Assembly: GCA_905221605.1 (NCBI GenBank)
Contig: CAJNDS010000475.1
Span: forward strand, 1 to 15,000
Direction of reading: 5' to 3'
DNA: 15,000 nucleotides
Source of the DNA: Symbiodinium natans
Taxonomy: Eukaryota; Sar; Dinophyceae; Suessiales; Symbiodiniaceae
This document shows positions 7,767-14,856 of this stretch, piece by piece; positions within the stretch are counted from its first letter, which is position 1; every line of letters starts with the position of its first letter. Made by a program: the position numbers and the translations under genes. The notes under the pieces were generated by a model. That model saw only the letters and a list, made by a program, of their open reading frames with translations. It searched no databases and was not told where the DNA came from.

Positions 7767-8675
7767 ATGGATCTGGCTGCTCCCTACATCAGGCTTCGAG
7801 GCCCGGAACACAGCGTTTGCCTTGAACGCAATGGCCTATTCAGAATGCAGGATCCGGAACCGCGGTGCAACTTCGAACCATCAATCACTGACAACAAAGC
7901 AATGGACGACATCCACGCGCAGACCCAGGCCGCCTTCTACAATCGAGTACAATGGACGACGCAAGATCACAGACTGGCATCGGAATGGAGCGCCTTGATG
8001 GCCGAGCACCCGGATCATTCCTTCCCCAATTCAGTTGCCTACTGGCCAAAATGGGACTCCACGGTGGTGTTCCGTGATGACTACTGCACGCTGATGCTTG
8101 GCACCCAGCGCACTGCTCTCGACATACCTGAACTCAAAGCGCACCAGGTTGATATCATCGTGACTCTCAACGCATCATCGCGCTTCAGGGAGAGTTATGA
8201 CACAGATGCCGATTGGCAGTTCATGTACCAAATGGAGGGCATCTCCAACTTGCGCTACCACCTCTCGGATGTGCGCATCTCTCGGAACGATCAAGGCTTC
8301 CATGATGTGGTGTCAAATCTTGCCAGGACCTGGATCAGGATGATCGACGAAATTGAGGGCCAGGAGTGCAGCCGCACCAAACCGATGGTCATCCTGTTCC
8401 ATTGTCTTGCGGGCATCAATCGCTCGACTTCTGCCCTCTGTGCCTACCTGATTGTTCGCTACCACCTCACTGCTCAACAAGCGATAGCGATTCTACTCTC
8501 GGCTAGGCCAGGTCAACGCTACTGGCAGGAAAGAGATCAATTCCCTCTCGCGCTACACTGGCTCTCCAGAGAATGCAAGAAGTCTGTTCTGGGGTACCTA
8601 TGCATGGCCTGTGGAGACGCATTCAGACCGACACCAGACGATGACCCTCAGGACATGGACGACTTCGACGAGTGA
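7767..8675 (+). CDS. Dual-specificity-type protein phosphatase (302 aa)
   Basis: The start lies in a strong context (GCCATGG). The PTP/DSP active-site loop is explicit: VILFHCLAGINRSTS, giving Cys213-x5-Arg219 followed by Ser220. The expected general acid is Asp168 in YHLSDVRISRND, with the spacing lengthened by about ten residues compared with small DSPs. A helix after the loop (ALCAYLIVRYHLTAQQAIAIL) and the ARPGQ segment fit the fold. The enzyme should remove phosphate from Tyr or Ser/Thr, or possibly from RNA 5' ends or lipids, since the same fold serves those too. The first 90 residues are unassigned and the C-terminus is acidic (DDDPQDMDDFDE). The TGA stop (8673-8675) is part of the conserved core of hairpin K, so gene end and repeat are physically fused. 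Confidence 0.88.
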   Translation: MDLAAPYIRLRGPEHSVCLERNGLFRMQDPEPRCNFEPSITDNKAMDDIHAQTQAAFYNRVQWTTQDHRLASEWSALMAEHPDHSFPNSVAYWPKWDSTVVFRDDYCTLMLGTQRTALDIPELKAHQVDIIVTLNASSRFRESYDTDADWQFMYQMEGISNLRYHLSDVRISRNDQGFHDVVSNLARTWIRMIDEIEGQECSRTKPMVILFHCLAGINRSTSALCAYLIVRYHLTAQQAIAILLSARPGQRYWQERDQFPLALHWLSRECKKSVLGYLCMACGDAFRPTPDDDPQDMDDFDE

Positions 8676-8692
8676 GGTCCCCTCCTGTCGAA
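8664..8692 (+). repeat. Hairpin copy K, overlapping the phosphatase stop codon
   Basis: TTCGAC (8664-8669) pairs perfectly with GTCGAA (8687-8692). The core is the exact consensus with loop TCC. The stop TGA at 8673-8675 is the TGA of GAGTGAGG. A match to the consensus without any change. Confidence 0.93.
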
Positions 8693-8952
8693 CCCCACCT
8701 TTTCCTTACGTTCTTTAGAGGCGACTGTACTGACAACGCAAATTTGTGCAGAAAACGCGTGATACCCCTGATCATCTACATCATGCATTATTCGCTTGCA
8801 ACTGCCCTCTCCTGGCTTCTGCTCAGGTTTCGCCATGCCCCGCCTCACATCGAGGATTTCGCCTCAGCCTCAACCAGCTGAGGTCATCCTGCCAAAGACA
8901 CATTCAGAGCAGCTCTTTCTTCTCTACCTCAGAGCTCACAGCTCAAGCCATC
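8693..8952 (+). other. Spacer with a degenerate hairpin remnant
   Basis: No supported gene. Around 8876-8892 the sequence AGCTGAGGTCATCCTGCC resembles the hairpin core with two bases lost on the 3' side. A 32-codon ATG frame (8783-8881) ends at the TGA of this remnant; it is too short to call. Confidence 0.4.
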
Positions 8953-9002
8953 GTTAGTAGCGGCCCTGAACGAGTGAGGTTCCCTCCTGTTCTACTGCTA
9001 AC
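8953..9002 (+). repeat. Hairpin copy L, 5 nt before a start codon
   Basis: GAAC (8968-8971) pairs with GTTC (8989-8992). Further out, GTTAGTAG (8953-8960) pairs with CTGCTAAC (8995-9002) with one G-T wobble, across an asymmetric internal loop. The loop is TTC instead of TCN, the only such change in the set; the GAGG/CCTC pairing is kept. Confidence 0.85.
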
Positions 9003-9007
9003 TGGCC

Positions 9008-9739
9008 ATGTCAGCGCCGGAGGAAGGCAATTCACATCGAGAAACCCGACACAGCGAAGACAAGCCCTCCAAGCGACGACATCCTCGCGGCAAGAGGCAT
9101 CAGGCGGACTCAGACTCCCGTCTGATCACGGAGGCTGACCTGGACTCTGAGGCTTCTTCCCTTCAGGATGATGACGACCTAGTGGAATCCCTGTCAAGGA
9201 GCTCCTCGAGACGGACAGCCTCTTCCCGGAACCAGCCCGCCCAACTGGCCCCAGGAGGCCCGCCTCCGCCCACTCCCATAACAACCAAGGCACTCTCGCC
9301 GGCGAACCAGGCTCAAACCGTACCCAAAGCCACCCAGCAGGCCTACCAGCCGTCGGGCCCCCCTCCCCCGACTCCGGTTCACCAGCCTTTCCAAGCGCAG
9401 GACCACTCAGGCCATAGCCCCCCTCCCATGGCGGAAGGTGCTCCCAGAACCACGGCACGTCCCTCCTCGACAAGTGGCACTTCAACGTCGGGGGCCTCAA
9501 TGTCTCCCCCAGCCGCAGCTCATCCTCATCCCGCGCAAGAAGCTGCAACGCTAGTGGGCACTTGGATCATCACTCCTGGACCGATTGTCTCCCTTGCTCC
9601 TAACCCCTTCAGCCCGTGGTCCCCCCCAGCGCGCACCTCGGTACTGTCTGCCACAGGAAGCCCACTTCCTCCGGGCACAGTCCAGACCTGGATAATTACC
9701 GAAGGCCCACTTGTCCCAAGACGAGATCCGCAGGAGTGA
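9008..9739 (+). CDS. Pro/Ser-rich disordered protein (243 aa)
   Basis: Not recognised. The ATG at 9008 (GCCATGT) lies 5 nt after hairpin L. Residues 1-75 are strongly charged: a basic stretch (SKRRHPRGKRH), an acidic one (LQDDDD) and a Ser/Arg run (SRSSSRR). Residues 80-180 are Pro-rich with two GPPPPTP repeats. Near the C-terminus, TWIITPGPIV and TWIITEGPLV (WIIT at 186-189 and 228-231) form an internal duplication, the only segments likely to order. A scaffold or a nucleic-acid-associated protein is possible but not shown. The last codons are GAG TGA followed by GGC, which look like the 5' half of the hairpin core; a complete hairpin follows 23 nt later. Confidence 0.65.
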   Translation: MSAPEEGNSHRETRHSEDKPSKRRHPRGKRHQADSDSRLITEADLDSEASSLQDDDDLVESLSRSSSRRTASSRNQPAQLAPGGPPPPTPITTKALSPANQAQTVPKATQQAYQPSGPPPPTPVHQPFQAQDHSGHSPPPMAEGAPRTTARPSSTSGTSTSGASMSPPAAAHPHPAQEAATLVGTWIITPGPIVSLAPNPFSPWSPPARTSVLSATGSPLPPGTVQTWIITEGPLVPRRDPQE

Positions 9740-9762
9740 GGCATGCACAGAGCTCAATTTTG

Positions 9763-9802
9763 GCACTCCCTGCGAGTGAGGTCACCTCCTGCTAGGGAGT
9801 GC
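9763..9802 (+). repeat. Hairpin copy M, 23 nt after a stop codon
   Basis: GCACTCCCT (9763-9771) pairs with AGGGAGTGC (9794-9802). T9793 is bulged and GC pairs with GC below the exact consensus core, loop TCA, for 11 outer pairs. One of the clearest examples. Confidence 0.95.
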
Positions 9803-10070
9803 ATGTGTCACTGCTTACACCTTTTCAACCCAGCAGTATCTCAGAGACGAAATCCAGCCGCGCATCACACTGCTACCGCTGCCTAGACTTAGTCCTCGAC
9901 GTGCCACACCGAAGCCATGCTCTATGCACCGACAAGCCAAGGTGGGACGCTCTACCACAGACAAAGCCGGCTCCTCACTCTTAGTCTTCCTCTGCAGCAC
10001 AAACTGCCGTAGCACAATCCAGCTGATTCGAGTTGCCAAGAACTGATAGCTTTCACCAACCCTCTCTCCA
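9803..10070 (+). other. Spacer between post-stop and pre-start hairpins
   Basis: No ATG-started frame of useful length and no repeat seen. With the flanking hairpins, the gene-free stretch is 9740-10134. Confidence 0.5.
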
Positions 10071-10113
10071 GGCTCAAAGGCAGAAAAGCGAGGTCACCTC
10101 CTGCTGCCTAGCC
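10071..10113 (+). repeat. Hairpin copy N, 21 nt before a start codon
   Basis: Three helices separated by asymmetric gaps: AGC/GCT, GGC/GCC and GGCT (10071-10074)/AGCC (10110-10113). The core has lost the GAGT part and reads GCGAGGTCACCTCCTGC, loop TCA. Confidence 0.75.
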
Positions 10114-10134
10114 CCCCCTCTCAAACCCTGCGTC

Positions 10135-11376
10135 ATGTTGCATACATGCCCGTTGCTCCCGCTACGACCAGACTCATCGACGATGCCAATGAAGTCCAAG
10201 CTCGCCGCGCTGAACCTCTTCTGCAAGGCAATGCTGTACACAGGCAAGAGAACCAGTGATCCGGATGCAAACCTCTACCTCTCGGATGAGGCCAAGGGTC
10301 TTGCTCGACGTGAGAACTGTATGCTGGCTCCAACCCTGAGACTGGCAGCACGCAGCTACAACTGGATTCGACTTCTCTCCCAATCAGCTCAGCCTAATCT
10401 TCCCTTGCTGGCCGAAGCTGAGATGGCATCCCTATTATCACCCACGGAGCCTCCCCCTCATATCAAGCACTACGAGGCGGAACGGAGCTCACTTACCTTG
10501 CAGATGATACTCGAAACGGTGCATATCTACACTGAAGAGGAGACCATGGAGCCGGACGACTTCAAGTTAGCCGCCCTTATCATTTCCCAGACTCTGTACA
10601 ATCTGGGAATGGGCGGGCAAACCGTCAGGGACATTGTCAATGGCGCTGCCCAGCATCTGCGCTGGATCCTACCCAGTGACTCCACACGAGTTCTGAACGG
10701 AATACACCTTTGTCTCTTCCCTTCGGATATCTCGCCGTGGCCGCGAGAGGCAGACACCAATCCACATACTCAAAGTGACGAACATGCATTGGGCATCCTC
10801 GACGCAGAAATTCACATGCTACAGCGAGCGTCCAAGATTTACCGGACCATGGCCATGGTCGACTTCATGGTCGCCCGAGCAAGAGGAGCACGAGTGCCAG
10901 ACGAAGTCTGCCCCAGCGAACCCTGGGACGTCCTGCGACAGGATCAAGCCATGGCACTCCTTTCATATGCGGAGCACTTGACGGAACTCCATGATCTCCT
11001 GACCACTGATGCGTACCAAAAGATGCGTACAGACCTCCGCCTGGGCAGAACCTGGCTATCGCGACCCATCACAGCATCCGAACTGGCCTCGCTTGAAGCA
11101 ATATGGCACAATACCACGATACCAGAGAGTTTTGCCAAGCTACACCTCACTCTCCAGCTCAAAGGGCAAATTGCTGCACACCTTCCGGAAGACTCCAGAG
11201 CACAGGACAGACTACTTACCATACTCTCTCCCCTGGAGAATGACGTCCTGGACCAGGCCTTCCCCTGGATTCTGGCCTTTAAGATGCTCACGCCTGAGCG
11301 CAGGATGATATTCCGATATGCTCTTCTTACGGCAGCGGGCCCCTCGGCAACAGCGCCGGTTACGCAGACCGAGTGA
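10135..11376 (+). CDS. Tandem-family helical protein, member 1 (413 aa)
   Basis: Unknown family. The frame extends upstream only through the hairpin to a TTG, so the ATG at 10135 is preferred; the ATG at 10183 (MPMKSKLAALNLF) is an alternative. The chain looks entirely helical. It is paralogous to the next three genes: the ARRENCMLAPTLRLAARSYN region lines up with their HSDRQIRIASRTCSFM region; the central LQRASKIYRTMAM matches LRRASTIYRVQQL; and near the end LTILSPLENDVLDQ matches INPLHDDVYEE and ILSPLHDQVYDD. It is the most diverged member and lacks the KRKH motif. No catalytic motif, signal peptide or membrane segment is evident. Its TGA stop (11374-11376) lies in the core of hairpin O. 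Confidence 0.8.
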   Translation: MLHTCPLLPLRPDSSTMPMKSKLAALNLFCKAMLYTGKRTSDPDANLYLSDEAKGLARRENCMLAPTLRLAARSYNWIRLLSQSAQPNLPLLAEAEMASLLSPTEPPPHIKHYEAERSSLTLQMILETVHIYTEEETMEPDDFKLAALIISQTLYNLGMGGQTVRDIVNGAAQHLRWILPSDSTRVLNGIHLCLFPSDISPWPREADTNPHTQSDEHALGILDAEIHMLQRASKIYRTMAMVDFMVARARGARVPDEVCPSEPWDVLRQDQAMALLSYAEHLTELHDLLTTDAYQKMRTDLRLGRTWLSRPITASELASLEAIWHNTTIPESFAKLHLTLQLKGQIAAHLPEDSRAQDRLLTILSPLENDVLDQAFPWILAFKMLTPERRMIFRYALLTAAGPSATAPVTQTE

Positions 11377-11394
11377 GGTCCCCTCCTGGTCAGC
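11364..11394 (+). repeat. Hairpin copy O, overlapping a stop codon
   Basis: GACC (11367-11370) pairs with GGTC (11388-11391); after an A-A mismatch GC pairs with GC. Exact consensus core, loop TCC. The stop TGA of the gene ending at 11376 is within GAGTGAGG, as at hairpin K. Confidence 0.9.
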
Positions 11395-11738
11395 TACTTA
11401 ACAAACCTAGTCAACTTCTTTCTCACAAGAAGATCGATGATGCCTGCTGCTAACAGACAAAGGAGAATTATTCCCGCTACTCTGCGCCTCTCCCAAACAC
11501 AAATCTAGACACCCCTCTCCCTCTCCGAGCAGAGCCTCAGGTCCTTAACCAGAAAGAGGGAAACACGCACCAGTGCCAGCGCCTCAGCTCTGCCCACCTT
11601 CAGCTTGAACTCTGCTGCGCAACCCTACCCCTGCAGCTTAGCCCGAGAGAGGCCTTCCTTGAATTTCACCTCCTGGTTCCTTACCTTCGGCCTAAAAGCA
11701 CCAAGGCAGCTGTGTTTGCTCCGGCTAACATCAGAGCC
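11395..11738 (+). other. Spacer between post-stop and pre-start hairpins
   Basis: No gene seen on either strand. The sequence is pyrimidine-rich in places, for example the CCCCTCTCCCTCTCC run near 11512-11526, and could hold untranslated leader or processing signals. No further repeat recognised. Confidence 0.45.
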
Positions 11739-11769
11739 TTCATACGAGTGAGGTCCCCTCCTGTATGAG
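11739..11769 (+). repeat. Hairpin copy P, 7 nt before a start codon
   Basis: TCATAC (11740-11745) pairs with GTATGA (11763-11768), with a further T-G wobble outside. Exact consensus core, loop TCC. Confidence 0.92.
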
Positions 11770-11776
11770 CCTGACC

Positions 11777-13057
11777 ATGGAGGCCCTCCCTCCGGTACTG
11801 AGTAGGGATAAAACCATGGAGGTGCTTCTGGAATCCCTTTTCCTCCCGCTTCCGGTTTACCCTGCATCCTCCCTGGGAGACCACGAGGCCAGCACTATAC
11901 AAATGGCATCTACACGCATCCCGGCAGAAGACGCCCTCCGGCACTCGGACCGTCAGATACGCATAGCTTCCCGCACCTGCAGCTTCATGAAACTGCTCAC
12001 GGAGAAGATCAACTGGAGACTGGGCGACCTTCGACTCTACCTCCCCAAGACTGCCACTCGACAGCTAGCAGCCAAACGTAAGCACGAGGAAATGATGCTC
12101 CACGAGCCTCAGGAGAACACTCTGACTTACATTCGGCGGCGTCAGCTCATCTTCATATCTCAGGCGATCAGAGACTACACAAATGATGGCCCAGGCCAAA
12201 ACTCTTTTCAGCTCGAAGATGCGGAGAATACCGCACTTCGAATTTGGACGTACCTAACCCGCCACTTTGCCAAAGGAGAGATCAACTTTATGATAGACAC
12301 CGCCTTGTCGCATCTCCACCTCCTGATGAAGTCGGCGACACCATGTCTGATGTCAAGCATGGAGCAGTCGCAGCCGTCCATGGCTCCGGGACAAGGTCAG
12401 AGTTATTTTCCCCCACATCTAGGCCTACCCGAAGACAAACACTTGGATCTCCAATACTTCGACCTTCAGGCACTCAGGCGCGCGTCGACGATATACCGAG
12501 TACAGCAGCTTCTCAAGATATCTCACTCAACCCAGGGCGGAGAGTCGCCCGTCACCAATGGCTGGCGCTTCCAGCAACAAGCGCAACACCTCGACTCATT
12601 GCCCTATGACAAGCATCTCCAGGCCTTGCTGCCACACCTCCCGGACTACCAGGACCAACTCCGAGAGAACCTGGTGATGTACAGGCAATGGCTCCTACGA
12701 GACATCACTGAAGAGGAGACGGCCTGGGCCCGTGACACACTTTTAGAGTCGGCAGTCTCGAGAGGAGAACTCCGCGAACTTTTCGAGCATGCTCTCCTCA
12801 AGCAGGTAAACCATACACTTCAGGCCAGTGCTGAGTCTCCTCGCCGTGTTGATTCTACTCCGAACTTCCAAAATAGCATGGCTCTTCGCTTCTACCAAAT
12901 CATCAATCCTTTACATGACGACGTCTACGAGGAGTACAAGCCGTTTGCGATCGTCTATAAGATGCTCACTCCCCCGAACCGCCAACGGGCTCGATCACTT
13001 CATCGTACTTTGTCGCACGAGAGGCACCAGTCCTTCCTTCGTCTTTTTGAACCCTAG
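11777..13057 (+). CDS. Tandem-family helical protein, member 2 (426 aa)
   Basis: Unknown family. An in-frame ATG at 11765 lies inside the hairpin arm; the ATG at 11777 (ACCATGG) is preferred because the partial gene at 14857 aligns exactly from this Met. Conserved family blocks: N-terminal MEVLLESLFLPLPVYP; RIASRTCSFM; a basic AAKRKH motif (Lys100-His103); YFPPHLGLPED; LRRASTIYRVQQL; LRENLVMYRQWLL; INPLHDDVYEEYKPFAIVYKML. Predicted mainly helical and soluble, with no enzyme motif. It lies between hairpin P, 7 nt upstream, and hairpin Q, 8 nt downstream. Whether the product is structural, regulatory or part of an element particle cannot be told. Confidence 0.82.
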   Translation: MEALPPVLSRDKTMEVLLESLFLPLPVYPASSLGDHEASTIQMASTRIPAEDALRHSDRQIRIASRTCSFMKLLTEKINWRLGDLRLYLPKTATRQLAAKRKHEEMMLHEPQENTLTYIRRRQLIFISQAIRDYTNDGPGQNSFQLEDAENTALRIWTYLTRHFAKGEINFMIDTALSHLHLLMKSATPCLMSSMEQSQPSMAPGQGQSYFPPHLGLPEDKHLDLQYFDLQALRRASTIYRVQQLLKISHSTQGGESPVTNGWRFQQQAQHLDSLPYDKHLQALLPHLPDYQDQLRENLVMYRQWLLRDITEEETAWARDTLLESAVSRGELRELFEHALLKQVNHTLQASAESPRRVDSTPNFQNSMALRFYQIINPLHDDVYEEYKPFAIVYKMLTPPNRQRARSLHRTLSHERHQSFLRLFEP

Positions 13058-13065
13058 CCTGCTAG

Positions 13066-13100
13066 CAACTTTGCTTGTGAGGTCACCTCCTGCAAAGTAG
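13066..13100 (+). repeat. Hairpin copy Q, 8 nt after a stop codon
   Basis: ACTTTGC (13068-13074) pairs with GCAAAGT (13092-13098). The core is TTGTGAGGTCACCTCCT, loop TCA, with T at the first bulge position. Confidence 0.9.
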
Positions 13101-13380
13101 AGCACCAGGTTAGCAACGTCTCTGTCTAACTAGGACACCAGCAGCCTTTAGCAAGCCAAGATAAAGCAGCGGAAAAGTCTCCATCTCCAACTGCAGCACA
13201 GTCCCTTCTCACTAAGATCACAGCGGCATTCTCCGGCAATGAGGTCTTTCTGCAGATAGTTGGAGCCTGCTGCAGAGCCAATGCCTCAGCCTTGGCTGAT
13301 TCACCTAGTAACACATTCAAGTCTGCAGCTTTCTGCTTTCATTGAAGCTTGCCACAGCCGGGCTCAGCCTCTCCACACAG
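13101..13380 (+). other. Spacer with a loose inverted repeat
   Basis: No gene supported. CTCCAACTGCAG (13185-13196) faces CTGCAG-ATA-GTTGGAG (13250-13265), an inverted repeat enclosing about 53 nt. Just inside its right arm, AATGAGGTCTTTCTGC resembles a decayed hairpin core. Confidence 0.35.
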
Positions 13381-13407
13381 GCTGGCCACGTGAGGTCTCC
13401 ATCCAGC
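13381..13407 (+). repeat. Degenerate hairpin copy R, 13 nt before a start codon
   Basis: GCTGG (13381-13385) pairs with CCAGC (13403-13407) around a diverged core ACGTGAGGTCTCCAT. The outer stem is kept while the GAGG/CCTC pairing is damaged. It occupies the usual pre-start position. Confidence 0.55.
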
Positions 13408-13420
13408 TAGCAAACAAGCC

Positions 13421-14659
13421 ATGCCTTCACCGTCTCGCGAGATTCTGCTCGAGATTCTCCTGAAGTCGCTCCACGTCCCACTGACCATCTACCTACCCGA
13501 CGGCATCAGTGAGCACATGGCCACATCAGCCTCAGCAACAACTCATCTTGCCCCGAGGAGGCTCCTCTTCACTACAGAAGACCTTGAACGCACGGCAGAA
13601 CGAAGCATGCGAGTAGCATCACGTCTCTGCAGCTTCATATGTCACTTGGATCGGTACCTGGCTTGGCGCGAGGGCAGACACACAGCCCTGCCCCTAGAGG
13701 CTAGCCCACGTATCTTGGCAGGTAAGCGCAAGCACATTGACGACGAGCAGCCTTCGACGCACCTACCCCGGAGTATGGGGCCCCTCCAGCGCCAGCAAAT
13801 CATGTACCTCACCCTCATGATCCACAACTACACAAAAGACGGCGAAGGCTCGCCGTCCTTGAGCACGTCTGAAGCTGATCAGGCTGGTGCTTTAACCTGG
13901 CATTATCTTACCGGGAAGCTCTCGCAATCAGAGCTGAATGCCATTCTGCTCCGCACTTTGGAGCAAGCCAAGGTCATTCTGAGGTCTGAATTCACTCCAG
14001 CACATCAACGGAACCTACTCCAGCTGCATCCCCAAACGACGGCGGAGACCTGGCAAGGCCAAGCATATTTCCCCCTAGGCCTCCGGCTTCAAGACCCACA
14101 TCAGCTTGATCTTGAAGCATATGATTTCAGAACGCTCAAAAGAGCATCACTTCAGCTTCGCCTACTACAACAACTGCGGACTATTACGGCCTCCACACCT
14201 ACATCGGCCAGCGACCAGATCCGAGATGGCTGGGATTTCCTTGAACAAGACCGTGATCTCTCAAAGCTTGACTACGAGGACTACCACACCAAATTGGTTT
14301 CAATGATCCCGCACTATCAGGAGACACTTCGAGAGATCCTGACACTGTATCGCCTATGGCTGTCCACCCCTCTGTCCGATGAGGACTTCCATTGGGTGCG
14401 AAACCTGGTAGTGAATCAGCTACTACCTAGAGATACTCTGCATCGCTACTTCGCTGACAGTCTCTGGCAACAAATACGACACAGATATGGAGGAGACCAA
14501 GGAGATTACGAGCAGGCACAAGGAGTCATCACAATTCTTTCCCCGCTCCACGACCAGGTCTATGATGACTATAAGAACTTTGCTGTGGCGCTGACACTGC
14601 TCCTCGTTCGACATCGTCAACGTCTGAAACAGACGCTAGACGACAAAATTCGGGGCTAG
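13421..14659 (+). CDS. Tandem-family helical protein, member 3 (412 aa)
   Basis: Paralogue of the gene ending at 13057. The ATG at 13421 (GCCATGC) gives an N-terminus (LLEILLKSLHVPLTIYLPDG) that aligns with MEVLLESLFLPLPVYP. Shared blocks include RVASRLCSFI, AGKRKH (Lys102-His105), YFPLGLRLQDPHQLDLEAYD, LKRASLQLRLLQQL, LREILTLYRLWLS and ILSPLHDQVYDDYKNFAVAL. It is clearly diverged over its length, so the duplication is not recent. Flanked by degenerate hairpin R upstream and hairpin S, 27 nt after the stop. Function unknown. Confidence 0.82.
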   Translation: MPSPSREILLEILLKSLHVPLTIYLPDGISEHMATSASATTHLAPRRLLFTTEDLERTAERSMRVASRLCSFICHLDRYLAWREGRHTALPLEASPRILAGKRKHIDDEQPSTHLPRSMGPLQRQQIMYLTLMIHNYTKDGEGSPSLSTSEADQAGALTWHYLTGKLSQSELNAILLRTLEQAKVILRSEFTPAHQRNLLQLHPQTTAETWQGQAYFPLGLRLQDPHQLDLEAYDFRTLKRASLQLRLLQQLRTITASTPTSASDQIRDGWDFLEQDRDLSKLDYEDYHTKLVSMIPHYQETLREILTLYRLWLSTPLSDEDFHWVRNLVVNQLLPRDTLHRYFADSLWQQIRHRYGGDQGDYEQAQGVITILSPLHDQVYDDYKNFAVALTLLLVRHRQRLKQTLDDKIRG

Positions 14660-14686
14660 GGACCATCCGAGCACCACAGACTTCCA

Positions 14687-14709
14687 AACGAGTGAGGTCC
14701 CCTCCTGTT
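14687..14709 (+). repeat. Hairpin copy S, 27 nt after a stop codon
   Basis: Exact consensus core with loop TCC, but only a 3-bp outer stem (AAC/GTT). This copy and copy A show that the core can be kept where the outer stem is short. Confidence 0.78.
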
Positions 14710-14810
14710 CGCTGCACTATCTTCCCAAATTGCGGGGAAAAAGCCTGTAGCTCCAATCTTTCCACGTCAAGCCTCACAAGCACAGCTCTTCTCGCAAAGT
14801 TTTCCCTCAG

Positions 14811-14843
14811 GTTCGCACGAGTGAGGTCCCCTCCTGGCGAACT
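14811..14843 (+). repeat. Hairpin copy T, 13 nt before a start codon
   Basis: GTTCGC (14811-14816) pairs with GCGAAC (14837-14842). A14817 is bulged and C14818 pairs with G14836 below the exact consensus core, loop TCC. Confidence 0.93.
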
Positions 14844-14856
14844 TCCACCTAGGCCC

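Noticed and set aside
8783-8881. 32-codon ATG frame ending at a hairpin remnant
   Set aside because: Too short and without a recognisable motif; only the coincidence of its stop with the remnant is of note.
13976-14004. GAGGTCT inside the gene at 13421-14659 as a further hairpin copy
   Set aside because: The 3' part (CCTCCTG) is missing and no flanking complementarity is present; it is ordinary coding sequence.
3392-14843. Hairpins as bacterial rho-independent terminators
   Set aside because: No T-run follows the stems, many copies precede start codons, four lie inside coding regions, and the genes look eukaryotic.
3392-14843. Hairpins as self-cleaving ribozymes such as hammerhead
   Set aside because: The hammerhead core bases (CTGATGA and GAAA) are not present around the stems, and the conserved part is a simple stem with a 3-base loop.
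3392-14843. Hairpins as true integron attC sites
   Set aside because: Extra-helical bases and cassette-like placement are suggestive, but no integrase or paired R/L boxes are seen, and the organism appears eukaryotic. Kept only as an analogy.
3392-14843. The CCTCCT part of the core as a ribosome-binding or anti-ribosome-binding signal
   Set aside because: It is the complement of a bacterial Shine-Dalgarno sequence, not the sequence itself, and these look like nuclear eukaryotic genes.
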